NCBI GenBank assembly: GCA_001017865.1
Contig: LATQ01000331.1
Coordinates: forward strand, 1 to 25,458
Direction: 5' to 3'
From: Rhodococcus sp. IITR03
Lineage (GTDB): Bacteria; Actinomycetota; Actinomycetes; Mycobacteriales; Mycobacteriaceae
Length of the DNA: 25,458 nt
The stretch's first letter is position 1. Every line of letters begins with the position of its first letter. Positions 1 through 7,304 of this stretch are shown here, in pieces. A model generated the notes under the pieces. It saw only the letters and a program-made list of their open reading frames with translations. It had not been told where the DNA came from and searched no databases. The position numbers were made by a program, and so were the translations under genes.

Positions 1-1239
1 CGCGACCTGCTGACCCTGCTCGGTGTGGAGAGCGAGCACGTGTGGCCGTCCAGCGCGGCCGCGTGGCTCGACGCCGATCAGCTGGCCTACCGGATCCGGC
101 AGTCCCCCGACGACACGGTCGACGTGCTGCCCACCGCGGTCCTCGCGTTGTTCCGGGCACTCGACGCCGCCACCGAGTCGGTCACGGCCTCCGAGTCGAC
201 CCGCAAGTCCATGGCCTCGGCACTGACCTCCGCACTGCAGGAGTTCGACGCCGAACTCGCCCGGGGCCGCGACTACCGGCTGCACTGGGATGCCGCCGAC
301 GGCATCACCGTCGTGCAGGTGCAGGACGAACAGGGTTACACGTCCGTCGCGGCGTTCGCGCAGCGCATCGCGCGGGCGCGGCAGGAACAGGAAACTCTGC
401 TCACCGACTCCGAACGGCGCATCCTCGAGGACGCGCTGCTCACCGGTCTCGCGCAGCAGATCCACGAACGCACCGTCGACGCCCGCGACCTCATCGCCCG
501 GATGGGTACCGAGATGCGGCAGCGGCACATGTCCTCGGGCAACACCATCGGGGTGCACTGGGTGCTCGCCGACCATCTCGACGAGCCGGCGCGGGCGGTG
601 TGCAAGCTTCTGGACCGCGACGCGTCGATGCTGGCTCCGGAGGATCTGGCTGGGATCCGCGCGCATTTCGCGTCGCGGATCCGCGCGGAGCGGGCTGCGC
701 ATCCGGAACGGTCGTACCCGGAGATCCTCGCCGCGACGCTGGATTACCGGCGGTGGCGGGTGTTCTCGTTCAGTCTCGTCGGTGCGGACGGCAGCGAGGA
801 CCGGCTCACCCCGGCCCGACATTCGGCGCTGTCCGGTGGCGAGCAGTCCGTCTCCCTGCACCTGCCGTTGTTCGCCGCAGCGCACGTGATGCTCGATTCG
901 GCCGACCCGCATGCGCCGCGTCTGCTCGCCCTGGACGAGGCCTTCGCCGGCGTCGACGACACCGGCCGCAGCGAATTGCTCGGTCTGTCCGTGCAATTCG
1001 ACCTCGATCTGTTCATGACCGGTTTCGACCTGTGGATCACCTATGCCGGCGTGCCAGGTTGTGCGCACTACGATCTGTCGCATTCGGTGGCCGAGCACAC
1101 CGTCGCCACCACGCTGCTGGTGTGGTCGGGTGGCGAACTGCTCGCCGAGCACGACGGGTCGGATCTGGAGAGCGCGCTCGGATCTCCGCGGACCCGGCGG
1201 GTCACACGTCCGGTGGAGGGGGCCCTCGAGTTCGCCTGA
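1..1239 (+). CDS. C-terminal part of a TIGR02680-family SMC-like ATPase (Wadjet/Ept JetC-type), 5' end outside window
   Basis: The frame is open from base 1 to the TGA at 1237-1239, about 412 residues, so the start lies upstream. The C-terminal half of an SMC-type ATPase head is visible: the ABC signature ALSGGEQS (about 830-850) followed by Walker B RLLALDEAFAGVDD (about 920-960). The preceding helices are Arg/Glu/Ala-rich and look like the end of a coiled-coil arm. TIGR02680 proteins are usually well over 1,300 residues and belong to a four-gene set (TIGR02677-02680) related to MukB/EptC/Wadjet JetC. Wadjet complexes recognise and cleave plasmid DNA. The family call is by recall of motifs and overall look. 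The nuclease partner is not downstream, so the rest of any operon must lie to the left. This is one of few genes here without a frame break. Confidence 0.75.
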   Translation, partial: RDLLTLLGVESEHVWPSSAAAWLDADQLAYRIRQSPDDTVDVLPTAVLALFRALDAATESVTASESTRKSMASALTSALQEFDAELARGRDYRLHWDAADGITVVQVQDEQGYTSVAAFAQRIARARQEQETLLTDSERRILEDALLTGLAQQIHERTVDARDLIARMGTEMRQRHMSSGNTIGVHWVLADHLDEPARAVCKLLDRDASMLAPEDLAGIRAHFASRIRAERAAHPERSYPEILAATLDYRRWRVFSFSLVGADGSEDRLTPARHSALSGGEQSVSLHLPLFAAAHVMLDSADPHAPRLLALDEAFAGVDDTGRSELLGLSVQFDLDLFMTGFDLWITYAGVPGCAHYDLSHSVAEHTVATTLLVWSGGELLAEHDGSDLESALGSPRTRRVTRPVEGALEFA

Positions 1240-1314
1240 TCGTGACGACGGTCACTGCGGCGTGTTCCGCCTCGATCGGGGCTTTCACCTGCGTCGCGGT
1301 CCTACGATCCGAAG

Positions 1315-2457
1315 ATGACGAGGCTTCGGTATCCAGACTCATCGTCGGCGTTGCGACCGTGGCCGGGCTACTGCTGGGCACGAGCCCGCGGCAGCGGCAC
1401 CGGAGCCCGGCGCGCGGTGACCGCGTCGCCGGACGGTTTCGCGCTCGACGGTCGGGCCTGGTGGCCCACCGGGTTCAACGCCTACCAGCTCGCCACCGAC
1501 TGGTCGGTGAACTGGGGATGCGGAGCGATGGTCGACTCGATGCCTATTTCGGTGCACTGCCCCCGAATTCGCTCACCCGCTTCAACCTCTTCCAGGCGCT
1601 GGCCGTCAACCGGTTCACCGGGCAGCTCGACTTCGGACCGATCGACGCGGTCTTCGCGGCCGCCGAAGCGCACGATCAGATGCTGTTGCCGGTCCTGGCA
1701 CCGCAGGACGGCGCGTGCGAGGACGAGGTCTTCAAGGGACGGCAGTGGTACGTCGACGGGTGGACCGAATTCACCCCGGGTCACGAGCGGGTGGTGATGA
1801 GCTACCGCGACTGGATGCACACCGCCGTCGCCCGCTACCGGAACTCCCCGTCCCTCGCGGCGTGGAGCTGGTCGGCGAACCGGAGACGAGTTCGTGCACC
1901 GACGCCGCGTGCCAGTGGTGGACCCGGTCGTGCGAACCCGGCGCCGCGCAGGTGCTGCGCGACTTCTTCGACACGGCCGGCGCCGAACTGCGCGCCGTCG
2001 ACCCTCGCACCCTGATCACGGCCGGTTACACCGGGGGTGGCCAGTGCGGAACCAGGGTGACGAATACCAGTTCGTCAGCGCCTCCCCCTATGTCGATGCC
2101 GTGCAGTACCACGACTACGGTGCCGACGCCGTGCCGTTGCCCGGCGATCAGTGGAACGGCCTCGCCCGGCGGGTCGCACAGGCCGCAGCCGTCGGAAAGC
2201 CGTTGCTCGTGGCGGAGATCGGCGAACTCGCCGGGTCCTGCGGGGCGCTCGGTGACCGCGCCGACCACATCACCACGAAGATCGAGGGCCAACGCGCCGC
2301 CGGCACCGCGGGTGCACTGCTGTGGGCGTTCGTGCCCGACCCGAGGGAAGGCGACTGCACCTACGACATCGGATTCGACGACCCACTGTGGGATGTGGTC
2401 GAGGATCTCGGGTCCCTCGAACCCTCCGCCCTCCCCAACGCGCAGTTCTCTCCATAA
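1315..2457 (+). CDS. Secreted cellulase-family (GH5-like) glycoside hydrolase, multiply frame-broken
   Basis: The gene begins at ATG 1315 and ends at TAA 2455-2457, about 380 codons. The reading frame changes about six times (near 1330, 1383, 1415, 1536, 1863 and 2048), each consistent with one lost base. Reconstructed, it has a signal peptide (hydrophobic IVGVATVAGLLLG, then an Ala-rich cleavage region) and a TIM-barrel-like domain opening FALDGRAWWPTGFNAYQL. The strand-4 acid/base motif reads AAWELVGEPE once a G is restored near 1863. The putative nucleophile strand reads LLVAEIGELAG near 2205. Cysteines in the mature part (CGAM, GACED, SSCTDAACQ, GSCG, GDCTYD) suggest disulphides, consistent with export. 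Beta-mannanase or cellulase activity is likely for the fold, but the substrate is unknown. It starts 75 bp after the SMC-like gene. Confidence 0.7.
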
Positions 2458-2466
2458 GAGCAGTCC

Positions 2467-2862
2467 TCACACGTCGACGGTGAAGCCGAGGTCCACATCG
2501 CAGGCAGCCTGTCCGGCGCGGATCCCCCAACTCTCGGTCGGGATGTCGCGCACGATCACGGTCACGTGGTCGGCGGGGATCGCGAATGCGCCCAGCCGCT
2601 CGGTGATCTCGCGGTAGAGGTGACGCTTGGCGTCCACGCTGCGCCCGGCGAAGCAGTCGACGATCACGAGGGTGTAGAGCTCGGGCGAGGTCAGGGTCGG
2701 CGGCACCGCGAAGCGTTCGGGTTCGTGAACCACGAGCCGGATGTGCTTGTCGGCCGCCGGGATTCGGAAGGCGGCGACGAGCGCGTCGTGGACTGCGTCG
2801 ATCATGCCGGTCTCGACCTAGCGGTCGTGGCGGGTACGAACCTCGATGAGCGTGCTGGGCAT
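2467..2862 (-). CDS. Tautomerase family protein (4-oxalocrotonate tautomerase-like) with in-frame TAG
   Basis: Read on the minus strand from ATG 2862-2860, the protein begins MPSTLIEVRTRHDR. It then meets TAG (plus coordinates 2818-2820) and continues in the same frame as VETGMIDAVHDALVAAFRIP to the stop at 2467. The frame is intact, so this is a substitution (TCG to TAG would do) rather than an indel. Proline 2, which becomes the N-terminal catalytic Pro after Met removal in this superfamily, exists only with the upstream start. Starting at the internal ATG 2805 gives 112 residues without it. The rest (LVVHEPERF, YTLVIVDCFAGRS, ITERLGAFAIPADHVTVIVRDIP) matches tautomerases of about 130 residues. 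Its tail-to-tail partner is the glycoside hydrolase, 9 bp away. It could be a recent null allele or a sequencing error. Confidence 0.75.
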
Positions 2863-2913
2863 CCGACACTTCTACCCGTCGGAGAACCCCTGTGCAATGG
2901 GCAGAGGCGGAAT

Positions 2914-4317
2914 TCATCTGCGGACGGCCGAGAAGCTCCTCCGCCTCTCGCTGGGGACGGCCGCGGGCTCGCCGCTGGTTCTCCGGTGTCGCCGGAGGTT
3001 GCTTACGCATACCCGGCCCACCAGCGCGGGATGCATCAGATGTCCGGGCGGATCCATCAGGCTGCTGACCCGAAGGAATCGGTCGACGACCACGGGATCG
3101 TTCTCGGCGGCGGCCAGGACCCGCGCCACGTACGCGTTGCCGAGCCGGGTCTGCACGCTGCGGGGTCCTTCGACCTCGGGTAGCGCCAGGTCGGAGCCGA
3201 CGGCGAGCTGCCACGCAGCACCGATCGGTTTCGTTGCGGCCCGGAAGAACCTGCGGGACAGGTCGTCCTCGCCGCGCCGCAGGCACTCCCGCAGCGACAT
3301 CGCTTCGACGGCGGCGACCGTCATGCCCTGACCGTAGATCGGGTTGAAGCTGCAGATCGCGTCGCCGAAGACGAGCAGCCCGTCCGGGAAACGGTGCATC
3401 CGTTCGTAGTGCCGCCACTGGCTGGATGGGAACTTGTGCTGTGCCACCTCGCCGAGGGGTTCGGCGGTACGGAGCGCGGCCACGACGTGGTCGGGTGCGT
3501 ACGCCTCCACGGCGGAGATCATGCCGTCCAGGCTCGGTGGCGGTTCGCGACCGGCCATCGCAGCGACCGTGAACAGCCATGTGTCGTTCTCGTAGCCGAA
3601 CAGCGCCATGCCCGAGGGGCGTCCCGGTACGGCACCGATCAGCACCATCTTCTCCATCGGTGTGCCGGGCGCGAGTCGCAGCAGTTGGCTGCGGTACACG
3701 ACGTGGACGACGACGTGCTCTTCGGCAGGCCGCCCGTAGCCGAGTTTCTCGAGGCCCGCCGGGGTGCGGGCGCCCCGTCCCATCGCGTCGACCACCAGAT
3801 CCGCCGTCATGGTCCGAACACCCTCGCGGCTGCCCACTTGCACCCCGGTGACCCGGCAGCGGTCGGGTGTCGTCGCCAGGTCGCCGACGTTATGTCCGTC
3901 GAGGAGGGTGATGTTCGGGATGGCGCGGACGCGTCGCCGGACATGGTGTTCGAGCAGCGGCCGACTCGGCACGTAGGTGGCTCGGCGGTCGCGGAACCGG
4001 CCCGAGGATGCCAGCCGGTGCCCACCGAGGACGAAGTGCATCTCCGACAGGTCGCCGTCGGCGATCACCGGTGCGCCGTCGGCGATCAGTTCGTCGAGGA
4101 TGCCGGGGAACAACTCGTCCATGGTGCGGGCACCGCGGGCCAGGAGCCCGTGGCCGTGCCGCCCCTGCGGTACCCCGTGACGGTTCTCTGCACCGGACGG
4201 GAGGACGTCGCGTTCGACCACTGTCACCACGTCGTAGGACTCGGCCAGCGCGCGGGCCGCGAGCAGACCACCGACGCTCGCGCCCAGAACGATTGCGTGG
4301 TCACCGATCTTGTTCAT
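2914..4317 (-). CDS. FAD-dependent oxidoreductase / monooxygenase
   Basis: An uninterrupted 467-residue protein starting MNKIGDHAIVLGASVGG. The N-terminal Rossmann motif (IVLGASVGGLLAARAL, residues about 8-23) binds the ADP part of FAD. The second FAD motif, LVFGDAICSFNPIYGQGMT (about 320-340), is the GD motif of the PHBH/squalene-epoxidase class. An Asp motif (LVVDAMGRGARTP, about 170-185) lies between them. A GGAG ribosome binding site precedes the start (4318-4335). The last about 35 residues are Arg/Ser-rich and not conserved-looking, so the C-terminus may be extended by an undetected frame change. It is divergent from the NimA-like gene, with 146 bp between them containing two dyads. The substrate is unknown; hydroxylases of polyketide or aromatic compounds and geranylgeranyl-reductase-like enzymes share this layout. 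Confidence 0.85.
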   Translation of the reverse strand: MNKIGDHAIVLGASVGGLLAARALAESYDVVTVVERDVLPSGAENRHGVPQGRHGHGLLARGARTMDELFPGILDELIADGAPVIADGDLSEMHFVLGGHRLASSGRFRDRRATYVPSRPLLEHHVRRRVRAIPNITLLDGHNVGDLATTPDRCRVTGVQVGSREGVRTMTADLVVDAMGRGARTPAGLEKLGYGRPAEEHVVVHVVYRSQLLRLAPGTPMEKMVLIGAVPGRPSGMALFGYENDTWLFTVAAMAGREPPPSLDGMISAVEAYAPDHVVAALRTAEPLGEVAQHKFPSSQWRHYERMHRFPDGLLVFGDAICSFNPIYGQGMTVAAVEAMSLRECLRRGEDDLSRRFFRAATKPIGAAWQLAVGSDLALPEVEGPRSVQTRLGNAYVARVLAAAENDPVVVDRFLRVSSLMDPPGHLMHPALVGRVCVSNLRRHRRTSGEPAAVPSERRRSFSAVRR

Positions 4318-4349
4318 CTCGTCATCTCCGTCGTCCGATCGACTGTCGC

Positions 4350-4371
4350 ACTTCGTGCCTGTACACGAAGT
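4350..4371. promoter_or_regulatory. Inverted repeat ACTTCGTG-N6-CACGAAGT in divergent promoter region
   Basis: A perfect 8-bp dyad (ACTTCGTG at 4350-4357, CACGAAGT at 4364-4371) with a 6-bp spacer. It lies 33 bp upstream of the FAD oxidoreductase start and 93 bp upstream of the NimA-like start. This is the size and position expected for the operator of a dimeric regulator serving both genes. No regulator gene is adjacent, so the binding protein is unknown. Confidence 0.45.
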
Positions 4372-4396
4372 CTGTGGTGGCGATCGTCGACGGTCG

Positions 4397-4414
4397 CGAG
4401 TAGCGCACTACTCG
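4397..4414. promoter_or_regulatory. Inverted repeat CGAGTAG-CGCA-CTACTCG
   Basis: A perfect 7-bp dyad with a 4-bp spacer, 26 bp after the dyad at 4350-4371 in the same divergent intergenic region and 50 bp upstream of the NimA-like start. Its core GTAG-N4-CTAC resembles the core of the 16-bp palindrome at 15422-15437, but the flanking TTGT/ACAA bases are absent. It is a candidate operator only. Confidence 0.35.
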
Positions 4415-4463
4415 ATTCGGAATCCGGTTGCCCGGCCGCGGCGTCGCTGCTTCGATCGGTGCC

Positions 4464-5095
4464 ATGAGCGACCGCACGCGCCTGACCCGCAAACCTGAAC
4501 GCGGCACCGACGATCCAGCGGTGCTGCACCGCCTCCTCGACGAGGCCCGCATCGCGCACGTGGGTTTCGTCCGCGACGGATCGCCCGTGGTGCTGCCGAT
4601 GGCCATGGGCCGCGACGAGGACCGGTTGCTGCTGCACGGCTCGACCGCGCCGGCATGTTCCTCGCTGCGCGGTCCGGAATCGAGGTGTCGGTCGCGGTGA
4701 CGCATCTCGACGGGCTCGTCTTCGCCCGGTCGGCCTTCGACCACAGCATGAACTACCGCAGCGCCGTGTTGTTCGGCGTGGCCACACCCGTCGCGCCGGG
4801 CGAGAAGGAACACGCATTGAAGGTGGTGACGGAGCATCTGATTCCCGGTCGGTGGGACGAGGTCCGGTCGCCGACACCGAAGGAACTGGCCGCCACCACG
4901 GTCCTGGAAGTGCCGCTCGCCGAGGTGAGCGTGAAGGTCCGGGCAGCCGGGCCGGGAGAGGACCCCGGGGACGGTGACGACCACTCCGTGTGGGCGGGAG
5001 TGGTGCCGTTGCGTACCGTCGCCGGCGATCCGATCCCGTCGCCGATCACCGGGTCCTCGACCGCGCTGCCCCGCTCCGTGCGCGCGCTTCTGTGA
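4464..5095 (+). CDS. Pyridoxamine 5'-phosphate oxidase family protein (NimA-like flavin-binding split barrel)
   Basis: Starts at ATG 4464 (MSDRTRLTRKPERGTDD) and ends at TGA 5093-5095, about 211 codons. One base is missing near 4649: LLLHGST in the first frame is followed by AGMFLAARSGIEVSVAVTHL in the next. Features of the FMN-binding split-barrel family are clear: ARIAHVGFVRDGSPVVLPMA (first strands), DRLLLHGST, and YRSAVLFGVATPVAPGEKEHAL. The family includes 5-nitroimidazole reductases (NimA) and many uncharacterised actinobacterial flavin or F420 proteins. The length fits this family. The final codons run directly into the tandem repeats at 5092. Confidence 0.8.
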
Positions 5096-5163
5096 CATCG
5101 AACGGACTTTCCGTTGTGACATCGAACGGACTTTCCGTTGTGACATCGAAGGGATTTTCCGTC
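5092..5163. repeat. Three tandem 24-bp repeats, each containing a small palindrome
   Basis: Copies lie at 5092-5115, 5116-5139 and 5140-5163. The first two are identical and the third differs at four positions. The unit begins GTGACATCGAAC. Each of the first two copies contains AACGGA-CTT-TCCGTT, a perfect 6-bp inverted repeat with a 3-nt loop (5101-5115 and 5125-5139); in copy 3 the palindrome is degraded. The array overlaps the stop codon of the NimA-like gene and ends 73 bp before the antitoxin start. It could be stacked operators for the antitoxin or a run of short hairpins ending upstream transcription. The 24-bp period is a multiple of three, so the array also encodes a peptide repeat (VTSNGLSV), which I think is incidental. 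Confidence 0.8.
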
Positions 5164-5236
5164 GTGTCCGCCCCCGAATCCGACATCGGTGATGAAAGGA
5201 TGCCCGCGTCGGGGGAACAGATCGGAGTCGCCGCGA

Positions 5237-5556
5237 GTGCCATCAACGTCCGTGTCCGTGAAAGCCGCACGCAAGCGGCTCGGTGAGCTGGTCCGGGAGG
5301 TCAACGACGACACCGTCGCCGTCGAGATCGTCGGCAAACGCGGCACGGGCGTGCTGATCTCTCAGGACCGCTACGCGGCGCTGCAGGAGGCGACCTTCCT
5401 GCTGCGTTCCCCCGAGCTCATGGACAGCTTGCGCCGGGAGATGCAGCGGGTACTGCTCGAGCCGCCGCGCCGACCGACGAACCGCGCCCGGCCCCCGCGC
5501 GCCGGCGCACGAAGAACAAGAAGAAGAAACGCAAGAAGCGGCAGCGTTCCCGCTGA
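5237..5556 (+). CDS. Phd/YefM-family antitoxin-like protein with Lys/Arg-rich tail (frame-broken)
   Basis: GTG 5237 is favoured because a GGAG lies 9 bp upstream and the protein then begins V-PSTSVSVKAARKRLGELV, as Phd/YefM antitoxins do. The DNA-binding/dimerisation half continues with DDTVAVEIVGKRGTGVLIS and DRYAALQEATFLLRSPEL, close to the YefM pattern. One base appears lost near 5460. In the restored frame the protein continues APTDEPRPAPARRRTKNKKK and ends in a strongly basic tail at TGA 5554-5556, about 107 residues. Family antitoxins use the C-terminus to wrap a RelE/YoeB toxin, but no toxin gene follows; the next gene is convergent. It may be an orphan regulator or have lost its partner. 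The tandem palindromes upstream would suit autoregulation. Confidence 0.65.
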
Positions 5557-5578
5557 CCTTCGCGATGCGGGAGGGTCG

Positions 5579-7153
5579 TCAGCCCGTCGTCCACAGCAGT
5601 TCCGGACGGATCGATCCCATCCCGTACATCTGCACGCCGTGCACGCCGTCGCCGAGGACCGCGGCCGGGGCGGTGCGGATGTACCACACGACGGGGTTCA
5701 GGTCGACGATGCGCTGTTGCGCGATCTCGTAGGCGGCGATACGCGCGTCGAGATCGGCCGCGCGTCGCCCCTCGTCGATGGCAGTGTTCAGTTCCGCGTC
5801 GTCGATGCCGGTGAAGTTGCCGGTCGAGTCGCCGTGAAAGTTCGACCACAGGGCGGTATCAGGATCGAGGATCGTGGCCGAGGTGATCGCGACGTCGAAG
5901 TCGTAGGTGTTGAGCCGCGGCAACGCCGAGGCGAATTCGAGGACCTCGACCCGGACGTCGACACCGTCGAACGCGCTCAGTTGGGCCTGCACCGCTTCGG
6001 CGACTGCCTTGTTCTCGACGGAGGTGTAGGCCAGGAAGGTGAACGACACCGGTCGGCCCTCCGCGGCGAGTTCGTCGAACAGCTCCTGCGCGGCCTGCGG
6101 GTCGTGGGCCGGGACCGCGATGTCGGTGTGGAACGGTGACGACTCGTCGAAGAGGGTGCGCGGGAGTTCCGCGCGTCCGGCGAAGACGACGTCGTTGAGC
6201 GCGTCGATGTCGATGGCGAGGGCGAGAGCGCGTCGCGCTCGTTCGTCGTCGAAAGGCGCCCGCCGGGTGTTCAGGCGAGGAACTGCCCGCCGCCCGTCGG
6301 CTGGACGAGAGTGCGGAGCCCGGCGTCCTCGGCGCGGCCGAGTGACGCCCAGCTCCCCTCGACGGCGACGCCGGCCTCCCCGGCGATCACCGCGTTGATC
6401 CGCTGGTTGGTGTCGCCGTTGTGGATCAGTTCGATGCCGTCGAGATAGGGCGCCGGTTCGTATCCGGGGTTGCGTTCGAGGATGATCCGGTCCTGCCGCC
6501 GCCACTGCGTCATCGTGAACGGACCGGCCCCGACGGGTTGTTCGTCGAACGCTTGCCGGCCGCCGTCGAGTGCGGCCGGGGAGGCGATCCAGTTCAACCC
6601 GCTCCACAGCACGGCCTGGCCGTAGTGCGGGTTGGGTGCCCGCAGCGTCACCCGCAGCGTGAGCGGGTCGGTGACCTCGAGTGCCTCGATCTGTGATGCC
6701 TGGATCAACGACGGCGAGCCCGCGGCGGGGTCGCGCATCCGGTCCCAGTTGTGGCGGACGGCCTCGGCGTCGTAGGCGGTGCCGTCCGTGAAGGTGATGC
6801 CCTCACGCAGTGTCAGTTCGAAGGTGGTGCCACCGTCGGTGGTGTCGAACGATTCCGCGAGGACGGGGCTCGGATCGCCGGTCTCGGGGTCGTTGACCAG
6901 CAACGTGCCGTACAGGCGTTGCCGATGAGACTGTTGGAGACCCAGGCGTTGACGAGGGTCGCGGGATCGAGCGAACGCGGCTCCCCGCCCTGGACGATGC
7001 GCACCGTCCCACCGTGGACCGGGTCACCGACCTCCGCGTCCGCCGTGGCCACGGAACCATTGCTTCCGCAGGCGGTGAGTACCAGGCCACCGACACGGCC
7101 GCGGCGACCGCCGAAATCGTGCGTCGGGTTCGACGACGTAGGTGGTGCAGCAT
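5579..7153 (-). CDS. ABC transporter family-5 solute-binding lipoprotein (peptide/nickel/opine type)
   Basis: Starts at ATG 7153-7151 with a GAAGGAG ribosome binding site (about 7159-7165) and ends at 5579, about 526 codons. Frame changes near 7082, 6918 and 6272 each fit one lost base. The reconstructed N-terminus MLHHLRRRTRRTISAVAAAV leads to a lipobox LTACGSNGS, so the protein is lipid-anchored outside the membrane. SBP_bac_5 features follow: GGTVRIVQGGEPRSLDP, GTTFELTLREGITFTDGT, AEAVRHNWDRM, VGAGPFTM, LERNPGY, RRALALAIDID and the C-terminal YEIAQQRIVDLNPVVWY. These proteins capture peptides, nickel-chelates or opine-like ligands for a DppBCDF-type permease. No permease or ATPase gene of that type is in the window. 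Confidence 0.85.
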
Positions 7154-7255
7154 CGGGACTCCTTCACCGGCAGTGCCTGTGGCAGCGGGACTTCGGGGTG
7201 GAATATCGGTTGCGGTCGAAGCCTGGCCACGACCGGATCGAAACGATACTCTCAC

Positions 7256-7276
7256 ACAAGAGAATCATCTTCTTGT
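7256..7276. promoter_or_regulatory. 21-bp imperfect palindrome upstream of acyl-CoA ligase
   Basis: The arms ACAAGA (7256-7261) and TCTTGT (7271-7276) are perfect. The centre, GA-AT-C-AT-CT, is symmetric except for two pairs. It lies in the 151-bp divergent region between the solute-binding protein and the first acyl-CoA ligase, ending 28 bp before the ligase ATG and just before its GGAGG (7295-7299). This placement would suit a TetR- or GntR-type repressor. It is AT-rich compared with its surroundings. It does not match the TTGTRR-N4-YYACAA sites found downstream. Confidence 0.45.
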
Positions 7277-7304
7277 AACACAGAGTGAATGTCCGGAGGT
7301 CCCC

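Noticed and set aside
1242..1255. Short dyad GTGAC-GACG-GTCAC after the SMC-like gene
   Set aside because: Only 5 bp per arm, which is expected by chance in GC-rich DNA, and no T-run follows.
1315..2457. True pseudogene status of the glycoside hydrolase and of the other broken genes
   Set aside because: The breaks are of one kind, spread evenly over all genes including housekeeping-like ribBA, and conserved residues persist on both sides, which points to base-calling error.
4990..5286. Open frame containing the peptide repeat VTSNGLSV three times
   Set aside because: The 24-bp DNA repeat keeps any frame open. The frame overlaps the end of the NimA-like gene and the antitoxin, has no good start signal, and shows no known domain.
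5579..7153. Solute-binding protein as part of the catabolic cluster's transporter
   Set aside because: It is of the family-5 peptide type, on the opposite strand, and has no Dpp-type permease nearby. The Liv-type proteins at the right edge belong to a different transporter class.
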